Of a stretch of 64,000 nucleotides of DNA, positions 17,753-26,661 are shown piece after piece. Position 1 is the stretch's first letter. Each line of letters starts with the position of its first letter. The stretch comes from 66-474 sp051961995. GTDB taxonomy: Bacteria > Pseudomonadota > Gammaproteobacteria > Xanthomonadales > Rhodanobacteraceae. The DNA lies in NCBI GenBank assembly GCA_051961995.1, contig JBQCCR010000062.1, positions 1-64,000 of the forward strand. Reading direction: 5' to 3'. The notes under the pieces are model-generated. The model did no database searches. It worked only from the letters and a program-made list of their open reading frames with translations, and was not told the DNA's origin. The position numbers and the translations under genes were made by a program.

Positions 17753-19585
17753 ATGTGTGGAATTGTTGCCGCCGCCGCCCAGCGCGATGTCGTGCCGATC
17801 CTGCTCGCCGGCCTGCGTGCGCTGGAGTACCGCGGCTACGACTCCGCCGGCATTTCGGTACTGGCCCACGGCAGCCTCGAGCGTCTGCGCATGCCCGGCA
17901 AGGTGCGCGAACTGGAATCGCGTTATCAGGCGCAGCCGATCGCCGGCCACACCGGCATCGCGCACACCCGCTGGGCCACGCATGGCGTGCCCAACGAAGC
18001 GAATGCACATCCGCATCTTTCACAAGGCGCGGTCGCGGTGGTGCACAACGGCATCATCGAGAACCACGCCGAATTGCGCGAGCAATTGACCGAGGCCGGC
18101 TACCGCTTCGATTCGCAGACCGACACGGAAGTGATCGCGCACCTGATCCATCACGGGATGGCGAAGGGCGCCGGCTTGCGCGAAGCGGTGATCGCCGCGA
18201 CCCAGCGCCTGCACGGCGCCTACGCGATCGCGGCGATCTCGAAGGACGAACCCGGCCACGTGGTCGGCGCGCGCCGCGGCAGTCCGTTGTGCGTCGGCAT
18301 CGGCATCGGCGAACACTTCCTGGGTTCCGACGTGCAGGCGCTGATCAAAGTCACCAATCGCATCGTGTATCTGGAAGAAGGCGACGTGGTGGAGATCGAG
18401 CGCGAGAAGATGCAGGTCTGCGACGCGCAGGGCAATCCGGTCGCGCGTGCGGTGCGCGAAAGCGAGTTGTCGGCCGACGCGGTCGAGCGCGGCGAGTTCC
18501 GCCATTACATGCTGAAGGAGATCCACGAACAGCCGACCGCGATCGCCAACACGCTGGAAGGCCGCATCAGCGAGAACCGCGTGCTGCCGAACATCTTCGG
18601 CGTGGATTCGCCGAAGCTGCTGGCGCAAGTGAGGCGCGTGCAGATCGTCGCCTGCGGCACCAGCTTCCATGCCGGCATGGTCGCGCGTTACTGGCTGGAA
18701 GGCATCGCCGGACTACCGTGCAACATCGAGGTCGCCAGCGAATATCGGTACCGGCACGTGGTGGTCTCGCCGGACACGCTGTTCGTGGCGATTTCGCAAT
18801 CCGGTGAAACCGCAGACACCCTGGCCGCGATGCGCGAAGGCAAGCGCCACGGCTATCTGGGCACGCTGGCGATCTGCAACGTGCCCGAATCGAGCCTGGT
18901 GCGCGAAGCGGATTTGCACCTGATGACGCGTGCCGGCCCGGAGATCGGCGTGGCCTCCACCAAGGCCTTCACCACCCAGCTCGCCGCACTGGCGCTGCTG
19001 GTGCTGGAGCTGGCGCGCATCAACGGCATCGAGGAAAGCCGCTACACGCAACTGGTGACCGAGCTTGCCAGCCTGCCGCGCCTCATCAGCGAAGCGTTGG
19101 CGATGGAGCCGGAAATCGCCCGACTCGCGGAGCGTTTCGTCAACAAGCACCATGCGCTGTTCCTCGGGCGCGGCGCGCAATTTCCCGTGGCGCTGGAGGG
19201 CGCGCTCAAGCTCAAGGAGATTTCCTACATCCACGCCGAAGCCTATCCTGCGGGCGAACTGAAGCACGGCCCGCTGGCGCTGGTGGACGAGGACATGCCA
19301 GTGATCGCGGTCGCACCGAACAATCAGCTGCTGGAAAAACTGAAATCGAATCTCGAGGAAGTGCGTGCGCGCGGCGGCGAGCTGTTCGTGTTCGCCGACG
19401 AGACCGCGATGGTGTCCTTGAACGGCGCGCGCGGACACTTGATCAAGGTACCCGGCGGCAGTCACTTCATTGCACCTGCGGTGTTCACCCTGCCGCTGCA
19501 ACTGCTCGCCTACCACGTCGCCGTGCTGCGCGGCACCGACGTGGACCAGCCGCGCAACCTGGCGAAATCGGTGACCGTGGAGTAA
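17753..19585 (+). CDS. glmS: glutamine--fructose-6-phosphate aminotransferase (isomerizing)
   Basis: A 610-residue GlmS of normal length. The mature N-terminal Cys2 (MCGIV) is the glutaminase nucleophile. The glutaminase domain includes YRGYDSAG and HTRWATHG. Two SIS sugar-isomerase domains follow (CGTSFHAG, SQSGETADT, and a C-terminal AKSVTVE tail). It makes glucosamine-6-phosphate from fructose-6-phosphate and glutamine, the entry into UDP-GlcNAc for peptidoglycan, LPS and exopolysaccharide. AAGGAG lies 7 bp before the ATG. The 275 bp upstream hold no gene; a TATCAT at 17685 is a weak -10 candidate. glmU lies 30 kb away rather than adjacent. Confidence 0.97.
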   Translation: MCGIVAAAAQRDVVPILLAGLRALEYRGYDSAGISVLAHGSLERLRMPGKVRELESRYQAQPIAGHTGIAHTRWATHGVPNEANAHPHLSQGAVAVVHNGIIENHAELREQLTEAGYRFDSQTDTEVIAHLIHHGMAKGAGLREAVIAATQRLHGAYAIAAISKDEPGHVVGARRGSPLCVGIGIGEHFLGSDVQALIKVTNRIVYLEEGDVVEIEREKMQVCDAQGNPVARAVRESELSADAVERGEFRHYMLKEIHEQPTAIANTLEGRISENRVLPNIFGVDSPKLLAQVRRVQIVACGTSFHAGMVARYWLEGIAGLPCNIEVASEYRYRHVVVSPDTLFVAISQSGETADTLAAMREGKRHGYLGTLAICNVPESSLVREADLHLMTRAGPEIGVASTKAFTTQLAALALLVLELARINGIEESRYTQLVTELASLPRLISEALAMEPEIARLAERFVNKHHALFLGRGAQFPVALEGALKLKEISYIHAEAYPAGELKHGPLALVDEDMPVIAVAPNNQLLEKLKSNLEEVRARGGELFVFADETAMVSLNGARGHLIKVPGGSHFIAPAVFTLPLQLLAYHVAVLRGTDVDQPRNLAKSVTVE

Positions 19586-19594
19586 GCGGCTGGA

Positions 19595-20554
19595 CTAATC
19601 CACGAACGCGATCCGGTCCAGATCCACATTGCCGCCGCTGAGGATCAGGCCCACGCGTTTGCCGCGGAACCGCTCGCGTTGCGCGAGCAGCGCGGCGAGA
19701 ACGGTTGAAGAAGAAGGCTCGATGGTTTGTTTGAGATGCGTCCACAGCAGGCGCATGGCGGAGAGCACCTGATCGTCGCTGACGGTCACGACCTCGATGG
19801 CTTGGTCGCGCAGCATTTCGAAATTGATCTCGCCGATCGTGGCACGCAGGCCGTCGCAGATCGTATCCGGCTTGATATCGGTGACGCGCTCGCCGCGTCG
19901 CAGGGATTGATAGCCGTCGTCCGCGCCGGCCGGCTCCGCCGCGATCAGCCGTGTTTCCGGCGCCAGCGCGCGCGCAACGATGGCGGTGCCGGACATCAGG
20001 CCGCCGCCGCCGAGCGGCGCGATCAGCGCATCCAGTTCCGGCATCTGTTGCAGTAACTCCAGCGCCGCGGTGCCTTGCCCGGCGATGACGTTGTGATCGG
20101 CATACGGATGCACCAGTGTCGCACCGGTTTCGCGCTGGATTTTTGCGGCGGCTTCCTCGCGCGCATCCAGTGTCGGCGCGCAATGATGCAGGACCGCACC
20201 AGCCGCTTCGATGTTGGCAAGCTTGGCGCGCACCGCGCCTTCCGGCACCACCACGTGTGCCGGGATGCCGCGCGTTCGCGCGGCCAGCGCCAGCGCCGCG
20301 CCATGGTTGCCGGAGGAGTGCGTCACCACGCCGCGCGCCGCTTGTTCGTCGCTCAACGCCCACACCGCATTGCAGGCGCCGCGGAATTTGAAGGCGCCGC
20401 CCCGCTGCAGGTGTTCGCATTTGAAATGCAGCTTCGCGCCGGCCAGTTCGTCCAGCGCGTCGGCACGCATCACCGGCGTCACCACCGCGTGCTCGGCGAT
20501 ACGCGCTGCGGCCGATCGGATGTCTGCGATACTGAGGGTCTGGGTCGGGTTCAT
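19595..20554 (-). CDS. PLP-dependent threonine/serine dehydratase (serine racemase-like)
   Basis: A 319-residue fold-type II PLP enzyme. Lys56 in GAFKFRGA is the Schiff-base lysine. SSGNHGAALA binds the substrate carboxylate, and the tetraglycine loop PLGGGGLMSG holds the cofactor phosphate. No C-terminal regulatory ACT-like domain is present, so it is of the short, catabolic or serine racemase-like kind rather than biosynthetic IlvA. It would deaminate threonine to 2-oxobutanoate or serine to pyruvate. It ends 10 bp from glmS in convergent orientation and is divergent from pepN across 41 bp. Confidence 0.87.
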   Translation of the reverse strand: MNPTQTLSIADIRSAAARIAEHAVVTPVMRADALDELAGAKLHFKCEHLQRGGAFKFRGACNAVWALSDEQAARGVVTHSSGNHGAALALAARTRGIPAHVVVPEGAVRAKLANIEAAGAVLHHCAPTLDAREEAAAKIQRETGATLVHPYADHNVIAGQGTAALELLQQMPELDALIAPLGGGGLMSGTAIVARALAPETRLIAAEPAGADDGYQSLRRGERVTDIKPDTICDGLRATIGEINFEMLRDQAIEVVTVSDDQVLSAMRLLWTHLKQTIEPSSSTVLAALLAQRERFRGKRVGLILSGGNVDLDRIAFVD

Positions 20555-20595
20555 GCGGACCTCACTGCGGAATCGGAATCTTAGCGGGATACACC

Positions 20596-23247
20596 ATGAA
20601 TGCCTCGACCGAGCCCCGAAACGATACCGTGGTAAGACTCGCCGATTACCAGCCCCCCGCCTGGCGGGTGGAGCGCATCGAGCTCACTTTCGATCTCGAC
20701 ATTGACGAAACGCTGGTCAGCGCACGCCTGCACCTGCACCGCGATCGCGACGAGCCGCTGCGGCTGGACGGCGAAGAACTGGAACTGCTGGAAGCCACGC
20801 TGGACGGTCGCGCGCTTGCATCTTCCGAGTACATGCTCGATGCGTGCAGCCTCACCATTCCCGCCGCGCGCGATGGCAGCGTGCTGGAAACGAAGGTGCG
20901 CATCGCACCGACGCGCAACACCGCGCTATCGGGTTTGTATCTGTCCGGTTCGCGCGAAGCCGGCTTCCTGCTGACGCAGTGCGAAGCACAGGGCTTCCGT
21001 CGCATCACCTTCTTTCCCGATCGCCCGGACGTGTTGGCGAAATACACCGTCACGCTGCGCGCCGATCGCGCGCGCTTTCCGGTGCTGCTGGCTGGCGGCG
21101 ATCCGGACGGGGTCGGCGAGTTGTCCGATGCCCGCCACTGGGCGCGCTTCGTGGATCCGTACCCCAAGCCCGGTTACCTGTTCGCGCTGGTCGCCGGGCA
21201 TCTGGAGAAACTCGAGCGCGCGTATCGCACCGCGGATGGGCGCGATGTCACGTTGCGCATCTTCGCGGAAGCCGATGCGATCCATGGCTGCGCTTACGCG
21301 ATGGATGCGCTGGAGCGCGCGATGCGCTGGGATGAGCGCGTGTACGGACGCAATTACGACCTGGCCATCTTCAACGTCGTCGCCACGCACGATTTCAACA
21401 TGGGCGCGATGGAGAACAAGGGCCTCAACATCTTCAACGCCAAGTACCTGCTGGCCGATCCGGATACCACCACGGACGATGAATACCGCCACATCGAAGC
21501 GGTGATCGCCCACGAGTATTTCCACAACTGGAGCGGCAACCGCGTCACCTGCCGCGACTGGTTCCAATTGTCGTTGAAGGAAGGCTTCACCGTGTTCCGC
21601 GAGCAGCAGTTCTGCGGCGACATGCAATCGGCGGCGCTGCAGCGTATTGACGAAGTCGCCACTTTGCGGCGCGTGCAGTTTCCGGAGGACGCGGGCCCGC
21701 TGGCGCACCCGGTGCGCCCGGCCGAGTACACGGCGATCGACAATTTCTACACGCCGACGGTTTACGAAAAGGGCGCGGAACTGATCCGGATGATCGCCGG
21801 ACGCCTCGGCGCGGAACGCTTCCGCCGCGGCACCGATCTTTACTTCGCGCGTCACGACGGTCAGGCGGCGACGATCGAGGATCTGCTCGCCGCGCTGGGT
21901 GAGGCCAACGATCTGGATCTCTCCCCATACCTTGCCTGGTACGCGCAAGCGGGCACGCCGCAGGTGAGCGCAAGCGGCGACTACGATCCGGTCGCGCGCA
22001 CTTATGCGCTGACGCTGACGCAGCACACTGCCCCCACGCCCGGGCAGCAGGACAAATCGCCCTTGCCGATACCGGTGCGCATCGCGCTGTTCGCTCCCGA
22101 TGGCCGGCGCATCCCGATGCGCTCGCATGACCAGCCCGAGCGCGTGCACCAGGAATGCGTGCTGGAACTGGTGCAACGGGAGCAACGTTTCGTGTTCGTG
22201 CAGGTGGACGCACGACCGGTGCCTTCATTGCTGCGCGGTTTCTCCGCACCGGTGCAATCGCATTACACGTATGCGCCGCGCGAACTCGCGCTGCTGCTGC
22301 GTCACGAGAGCGAGGGTTACGACCGCTGGAATGCCGGTCAGCAGCTGGCCGCCGCCGCCTACGACGCCCTGCACGCCGGGGCGCAGGATCGATCCTCGCT
22401 GGATGCGTGGTGCGCCGCGTTGGCGGAGTCGCTCGAGGCGGATGCGACGCAGCTCGATCCCGCATTGCTCGCCGAGTTGCTGACGCCGCCCTCCCTGATC
22501 GAGCTGGGTACGCGCCACGAACCGCTCGATCCCGAACGCGTGTATCTGGCGCGCGAGGCACTGGAGAACATGCTCGCAGGCAAGCTGGGTGCACGTCTGC
22601 ACGCGGGGTACCGCGAATTGCATCAGGGCGAAACCGGTGCACTGGATGCGCCCGCGCAGGCGCGTCGCCGCCTGAAAGGCCGCGTGCTGGTGCTGCTGCT
22701 GCGCGCCGATCCGCGGGCGGGTTCGGAATTGGCCGTTGCGCAATACCGGCAGGCGCGCAGCATGACGGATCGCCTGTCCGCAATGGCTGCACTGGTGCGC
22801 CTCGGTGCACCGCAGGCCGAAGAAATCCTGCGTGATTTTCGTTCGCGCTACGACGGCAAGCCGCTGGTCCTGGACAAGTGGTTTGCATTGCAGGCGCAGG
22901 TGCCTGCGCGGGAAACCCTTGCGCGCGTGCAGGCCTTGAGCGCCGATCCCGCTTTCAGCCTGCACAATCCCAATCGCGTGCAGTCACTGCTGGGTGCGTT
23001 CGCGCGCGGCAACCCACCGGGCTTCAATCGCCCGGATGGCGCGGGTTACCGCTTCATCGCCGACAAGGTGGTCGAAATTGACGCGCTGAACCCGCAGAAC
23101 GGCGCGCGACTGGCCAAGGCGTTCGAGAGCTGGCACAAGCTGGAACCGCGACGGCGCGCGGCGGCACAAGCGGTGCTGGACGAGCTGAATCAGCGCGCCG
23201 GTCTTTCGCGCGACCTCGCCGATGTCCTGTCACGCATGCGCGGTTGA
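20596..23247 (+). CDS. pepN: aminopeptidase N
   Basis: An 883-residue M1-family metallopeptidase. It has the GAMENKG exopeptidase motif and the zinc site HEYFHNWSGNR, with His306, Glu307 and His310; a third zinc ligand Glu is expected about 19 residues later. The length and the C-terminal helical domain fit the E. coli PepN subgroup. It removes N-terminal residues from peptides in the cytoplasm. It begins 41 bp from the divergent dehydratase gene, and no partner gene is evident. Confidence 0.95.
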   Translation: MNASTEPRNDTVVRLADYQPPAWRVERIELTFDLDIDETLVSARLHLHRDRDEPLRLDGEELELLEATLDGRALASSEYMLDACSLTIPAARDGSVLETKVRIAPTRNTALSGLYLSGSREAGFLLTQCEAQGFRRITFFPDRPDVLAKYTVTLRADRARFPVLLAGGDPDGVGELSDARHWARFVDPYPKPGYLFALVAGHLEKLERAYRTADGRDVTLRIFAEADAIHGCAYAMDALERAMRWDERVYGRNYDLAIFNVVATHDFNMGAMENKGLNIFNAKYLLADPDTTTDDEYRHIEAVIAHEYFHNWSGNRVTCRDWFQLSLKEGFTVFREQQFCGDMQSAALQRIDEVATLRRVQFPEDAGPLAHPVRPAEYTAIDNFYTPTVYEKGAELIRMIAGRLGAERFRRGTDLYFARHDGQAATIEDLLAALGEANDLDLSPYLAWYAQAGTPQVSASGDYDPVARTYALTLTQHTAPTPGQQDKSPLPIPVRIALFAPDGRRIPMRSHDQPERVHQECVLELVQREQRFVFVQVDARPVPSLLRGFSAPVQSHYTYAPRELALLLRHESEGYDRWNAGQQLAAAAYDALHAGAQDRSSLDAWCAALAESLEADATQLDPALLAELLTPPSLIELGTRHEPLDPERVYLAREALENMLAGKLGARLHAGYRELHQGETGALDAPAQARRRLKGRVLVLLLRADPRAGSELAVAQYRQARSMTDRLSAMAALVRLGAPQAEEILRDFRSRYDGKPLVLDKWFALQAQVPARETLARVQALSADPAFSLHNPNRVQSLLGAFARGNPPGFNRPDGAGYRFIADKVVEIDALNPQNGARLAKAFESWHKLEPRRRAAAQAVLDELNQRAGLSRDLADVLSRMRG

Positions 23248-23324
23248 TGCGCTGCAATGCCTGAACACGAATTTACGTGCGAGAGGTGTATCGTCTCTGC
23301 GATGCATCCATTGCGGATCGAATC

Positions 23325-23846
23325 ATGAAAATCGCGCTGCTCGCCACCGCACTGCTGCTCCTGGGCGGCTGCGTCATGCCGCCGGACTACGTCCGCTCCG
23401 ATGGCGGCTACTACTCAGCGCCCGATGGCTATTACCCGGACAGCGGCTATGGCTATGGCGGCTATGACTACGGAGACGGCGGCGACAGCTATTACGGCGG
23501 CGGCTGCATCAACTGCGGCTCGCTGAGTGTCGGTGTCGGCTACGGCTATCCCGGTTATGGCTATGGTGGTTACGGGTATGGCTACGGCGGATATGGGTAC
23601 GGCGGCTATCCGTATGCCGGAGGCCATCACGGCCATCGCCACGACGGTCACGATGGGCATTGGGACCATGGCGGCACGAATCATGACGACCACGGCCACT
23701 GGACCGGCGGTCATGATGGGCACAGCAGCTGGAGCGGTGGCGGGCCCGGCAACGGGCACCATGAGCATCGTGATCGCGACAGTCGCGATCGCGACCGCGG
23801 GTCGTCATGGACGCCGCAAAAGCGGGATCCGGCTATCAACCGTTGA
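23325..23846 (+). CDS. His/Tyr/Gly-rich lipoprotein
   Basis: A 173-residue predicted lipoprotein. A signal peptide ends in the lipobox LLGGC with Cys16. The rest is low-complexity. Residues ~25-100 are tandem Gly-Tyr units (GYGYGGY-like), and ~100-160 are rich in His, Gly and Asp, for example GHHGHRHDGHDGH. Such a composition suggests a flexible outer-membrane protein able to bind metal ions; that is inference. I do not recognise a named family. The start at 23325 is chosen because the signal peptide begins there; 16 upstream codons are also open. It may follow pepN without its own terminator. Confidence 0.7.
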   Translation: MKIALLATALLLLGGCVMPPDYVRSDGGYYSAPDGYYPDSGYGYGGYDYGDGGDSYYGGGCINCGSLSVGVGYGYPGYGYGGYGYGYGGYGYGGYPYAGGHHGHRHDGHDGHWDHGGTNHDDHGHWTGGHDGHSSWSGGGPGNGHHEHRDRDSRDRDRGSSWTPQKRDPAINR

Positions 23847-23858
23847 TGTCTGCCGCAA

Positions 23859-24053
23859 TCAGGGCTCGATCGAATCCAGGGTGTAATCGAGATCCTGCAA
23901 GTTGCGCTCGATCGCGTTGATCTGCCCGGCGCGATGGATCTCGCCATTCGCGTGCACCTGCTCGGCCATCAGCTCCAGCCGGCCCTGCTCCACGAATGCA
24001 TCGTGGCGTTGGCACACTTCCTCGAATTCACCCGGAACCGCTGAGAAGGTCAT
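23859..24053 (-). CDS. small protein of unknown function
   Basis: A possible 64-residue, acidic, mostly helical protein without signal peptide or membrane segment. A good ribosome-binding site (AGGGGGAA) lies 5 bp before the ATG, which supports translation and decides the start over the open frame further upstream. I recognise no domain. It is convergent with the lipoprotein gene (12-bp gap) and lies downstream of the hairpin-rich gene-free region when read on the minus strand. Confidence 0.45.
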   Translation of the reverse strand: MTFSAVPGEFEEVCQRHDAFVEQGRLELMAEQVHANGEIHRAGQINAIERNLQDLDYTLDSIEP

Positions 24054-24602
24054 GACATTCCCCCTGTGAGGATGGCTGGAATCATCGTTCCGAGTACCTG
24101 CAGGAGACATGCCATTCGTCCCGAACTGCGACACGGCGCACAGAAACTTTTGTGACAATCAGGCCTCAATGCGGCGTTCGGCCTCGCCTTCAATTCTCCA
24201 GCGTTTTTTAACGTACTATTTACGTTTGCGCCCTGATACTGGCCGCGCAAACCCGCCAGGCGGGTGATGCGCTCAGCCTTGTTGTACGCTAGTACCGGTT
24301 CAACGTTTCTGGCGCCCGGCACACGGTCTTCCTGGATTCCCCCTGTTCCTGACGACCGCCGGGCGCCAGTCCTTTTCGGAGTGGCTTGAAAGCGGCTGCG
24401 CTCGACAGCTCGCGTTTTCAAGCCACGATTCTTCGGCGGCATCCGCAAACCGGCAGTGCATCCTCCCGCCGGCGCGCGATCGGCCCCTGACCTCCGATCT
24501 CAGCGCGCTCGCATGACGCCATGCGCCGGCGGGAGTGCAGGACACTCAATGCAGCGAGCGTGCCAAGACTCGTCACGCCGCGAGCGCCGCTAAACTATCG
24601 TG
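24054..24602. other. gene-free region with four hairpins upstream of mnmG
   Basis: About 550 bp without a convincing gene. It contains a small hairpin (24251-24265) and three long ones. Hairpin A pairs 24309-24320 with 24358-24369 (12 bp perfect). Hairpin B pairs 24381-24391 with 24416-24426 (11 bp, extended inward by GCG/CGC and GCTG/CAGC). Hairpin C pairs 24463-24475 with 24523-24535 (13 bp perfect) and has an inner stem 24478-24483 / 24494-24499. Open frames across it have no plausible family. It could be a structured RNA, the mnmG leader or a palindromic repeat cluster. The strand is not settled. Confidence 0.5.
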
Positions 24603-26483
24603 ATGAATTTTTACGACGTCATCGTGGTGGGTGGGGGCCACGCCGGCACCGAAGCGGCGCTGGCCTCGGCGCGCGTCGGCGCGCGCACCCTATTGCTGAC
24701 GCACAACGTCGAGACCATCGGCGCGATGAGCTGCAATCCCGCAATCGGCGGCATCGGCAAGGGCCATCTGGTCAAGGAGATCGATGCACTGGGCGGCGCG
24801 ATGGCACATGCCGCCGACCGCGCCGGCATCCAGTGGCGCACGTTGAATGCATCCAAGGGTCCGGCGGTACGCGCCACGCGCTGCCAGGCCGACCGCGCGC
24901 TCTACCGCACCGCGATCCGCCGCATGGTGGAGACCCAGGCGAACCTGCACGTGTTCCAGCAGGCGGTGGACGACCTGATCATCGAGAACGGCCGCGCGGC
25001 GGGCGTGGTCACGCAGATGGGTTTGCAGCTGCGCGCACACGACGTGGTGCTGACCACCGGCACATTCCTGTCCGGCAAGATCCACATCGGTTTCGCCAAT
25101 TATTCTGGCGGTCGCGCGGGCGACCCTCCCGCAACCGCGCTCGCGCAACGCCTGCGCGAACTGCCACTGGGCGCGGATCGCCTGAAGACCGGCACGCCGC
25201 CGCGCATCGACGGCCGCAGCATTGATTACTCCGCTTTCACCGAGCAGCCCGGCGATGATCCCGCGCCGGTGTTCTCGTATCTCGGTTCGCGTCACGAACA
25301 TCCGCGCCAGGTTTCGTGCTGGATCACGCACACGGCGGAGCGCACGCACGAGATCATCCGCGCGGCGCTCGATCGCTCGCCGCTTTACACCGGCAAGATC
25401 GAAGGGGTCGGCCCACGTTATTGCCCCTCGATCGAGGACAAGGTGGTGCGTTTTGCGGAAAAGGCTTCGCATCAGATCTTCATCGAACCGGAAGGGCTCG
25501 ACACAAGCGAGATTTATCCCAACGGCATTTCCACCTCGTTGCCGTTCGACGTGCAGGAAGAGCTGGTGCACTCGATCCGCGGCTTCGAGCATGCGCACCT
25601 CACCCGGCCCGGTTATGCGATCGAGTACGACTACTTCGATCCGCGCGGGCTGCATCCCTGGCTGGAAACGAAAGCCATTCCCGGCTTGTACTTCGCCGGG
25701 CAGATCAACGGCACCACCGGTTACGAGGAAGCCGCCGCGCAAGGTCTGTTGGCCGGCCTGAATGCCGCGCGCGCATCGCGCGAACAGTCGCCATGGTGGC
25801 CGCGGCGCGACGAAGCCTACATCGGAGTGCTGGTGGACGATCTCACCACCAACGGCACGATCGAGCCGTACCGGATGTTCACCTCGCGTGCGGAATATCG
25901 TCTGCATTTGCGCGAAGACAACGCCGACCTGCGGCTGACCGAGCAAGGCCATGCACTCGGCGTGGTGCCGCACGAGCGTTACGACGCGTTGTGCCGCAAG
26001 CGCGAGGCGGTGGAGCGCGAAACGCAACGGCTGCGCGCGTTGCATGTCGCGCCGATGAACGCGCGCGGCGCGGCGCTTGCGGAATCGCCGCTGGCGATCA
26101 CGCTGAGCCGCGAATGCAACGCGCTGGAACTGCTGCGCCGCCCGGAACTGGACTATGCCAAGCTCACTGCAATCGAAGGCTTCGGCCCGGCACTCGCGGA
26201 TGAAAGCGCAGCGTTGCAGGTCGAGGTGCAGGCGAAATACGCGGGTTACCTCGAACGCCAGCGCGAGGAGATCGCGCGCGCGCAACGGCACGAATCCACG
26301 CTGATCCCGCAAGGGTTCGACTACGACGCGGTGCGCGGGCTGTCGGCCGAGGTGCTGGCCAAGCTCAAGGCGGCGCGGCCGGAGAGCATCGGCCAGGCGC
26401 AGCGGATCAGCGGCGTCACACCGGCCGCGATCTCGCTGCTGCTGGTGCACCTGTGCCGCAGGCCGCAGCGAGAGGTTGCGTAG
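24603..26483 (+). CDS. mnmG: tRNA uridine-5-carboxymethylaminomethyl modification enzyme, FAD-binding subunit
   Basis: A full-length MnmG (GidA) of 626 residues. The FAD-binding motif VVGGGHAGTEAA starts the protein. CNPAIGGIGKGH, the conserved cysteine stretch, follows, then TGTFLSGKIH and FTSRAEYRLHLREDNAD. With MnmE it builds the cmnm5 modification at the wobble uridine of certain tRNAs. The partner gene mnmE lies at 61501-62847 in this window, 35 kb away. The start may be the ATG at 24603 or the GTG directly before it. The upstream region is the hairpin-rich stretch. Confidence 0.96.
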   Translation: MNFYDVIVVGGGHAGTEAALASARVGARTLLLTHNVETIGAMSCNPAIGGIGKGHLVKEIDALGGAMAHAADRAGIQWRTLNASKGPAVRATRCQADRALYRTAIRRMVETQANLHVFQQAVDDLIIENGRAAGVVTQMGLQLRAHDVVLTTGTFLSGKIHIGFANYSGGRAGDPPATALAQRLRELPLGADRLKTGTPPRIDGRSIDYSAFTEQPGDDPAPVFSYLGSRHEHPRQVSCWITHTAERTHEIIRAALDRSPLYTGKIEGVGPRYCPSIEDKVVRFAEKASHQIFIEPEGLDTSEIYPNGISTSLPFDVQEELVHSIRGFEHAHLTRPGYAIEYDYFDPRGLHPWLETKAIPGLYFAGQINGTTGYEEAAAQGLLAGLNAARASREQSPWWPRRDEAYIGVLVDDLTTNGTIEPYRMFTSRAEYRLHLREDNADLRLTEQGHALGVVPHERYDALCRKREAVERETQRLRALHVAPMNARGAALAESPLAITLSRECNALELLRRPELDYAKLTAIEGFGPALADESAALQVEVQAKYAGYLERQREEIARAQRHESTLIPQGFDYDAVRGLSAEVLAKLKAARPESIGQAQRISGVTPAAISLLLVHLCRRPQREVA

Positions 26484-26661
26484 TTGCGCGCAAAGCGCGT
26501 CTGCAGTGCCGCCAATGCCGCCAGAACGCCATCCACGGCCCAGCACTCCGTGGCTGCCTTTTGATTCTCGCGATCGCGGATCGCAAAAAGGACACATGGC
26601 CGGATTCAAACGGTTGTATTAATCTAGCCCCGCCTTCCTTGACAGGCTTTTGGGGACGACC

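Noticed and set aside
24300..24540. 6S RNA or a known leader RNA
   Set aside because: Hairpins are strong, but the order and central-bubble layout of 6S RNA do not fit, and the usual neighbour genes are missing. Kept only as an unclassified structured region.
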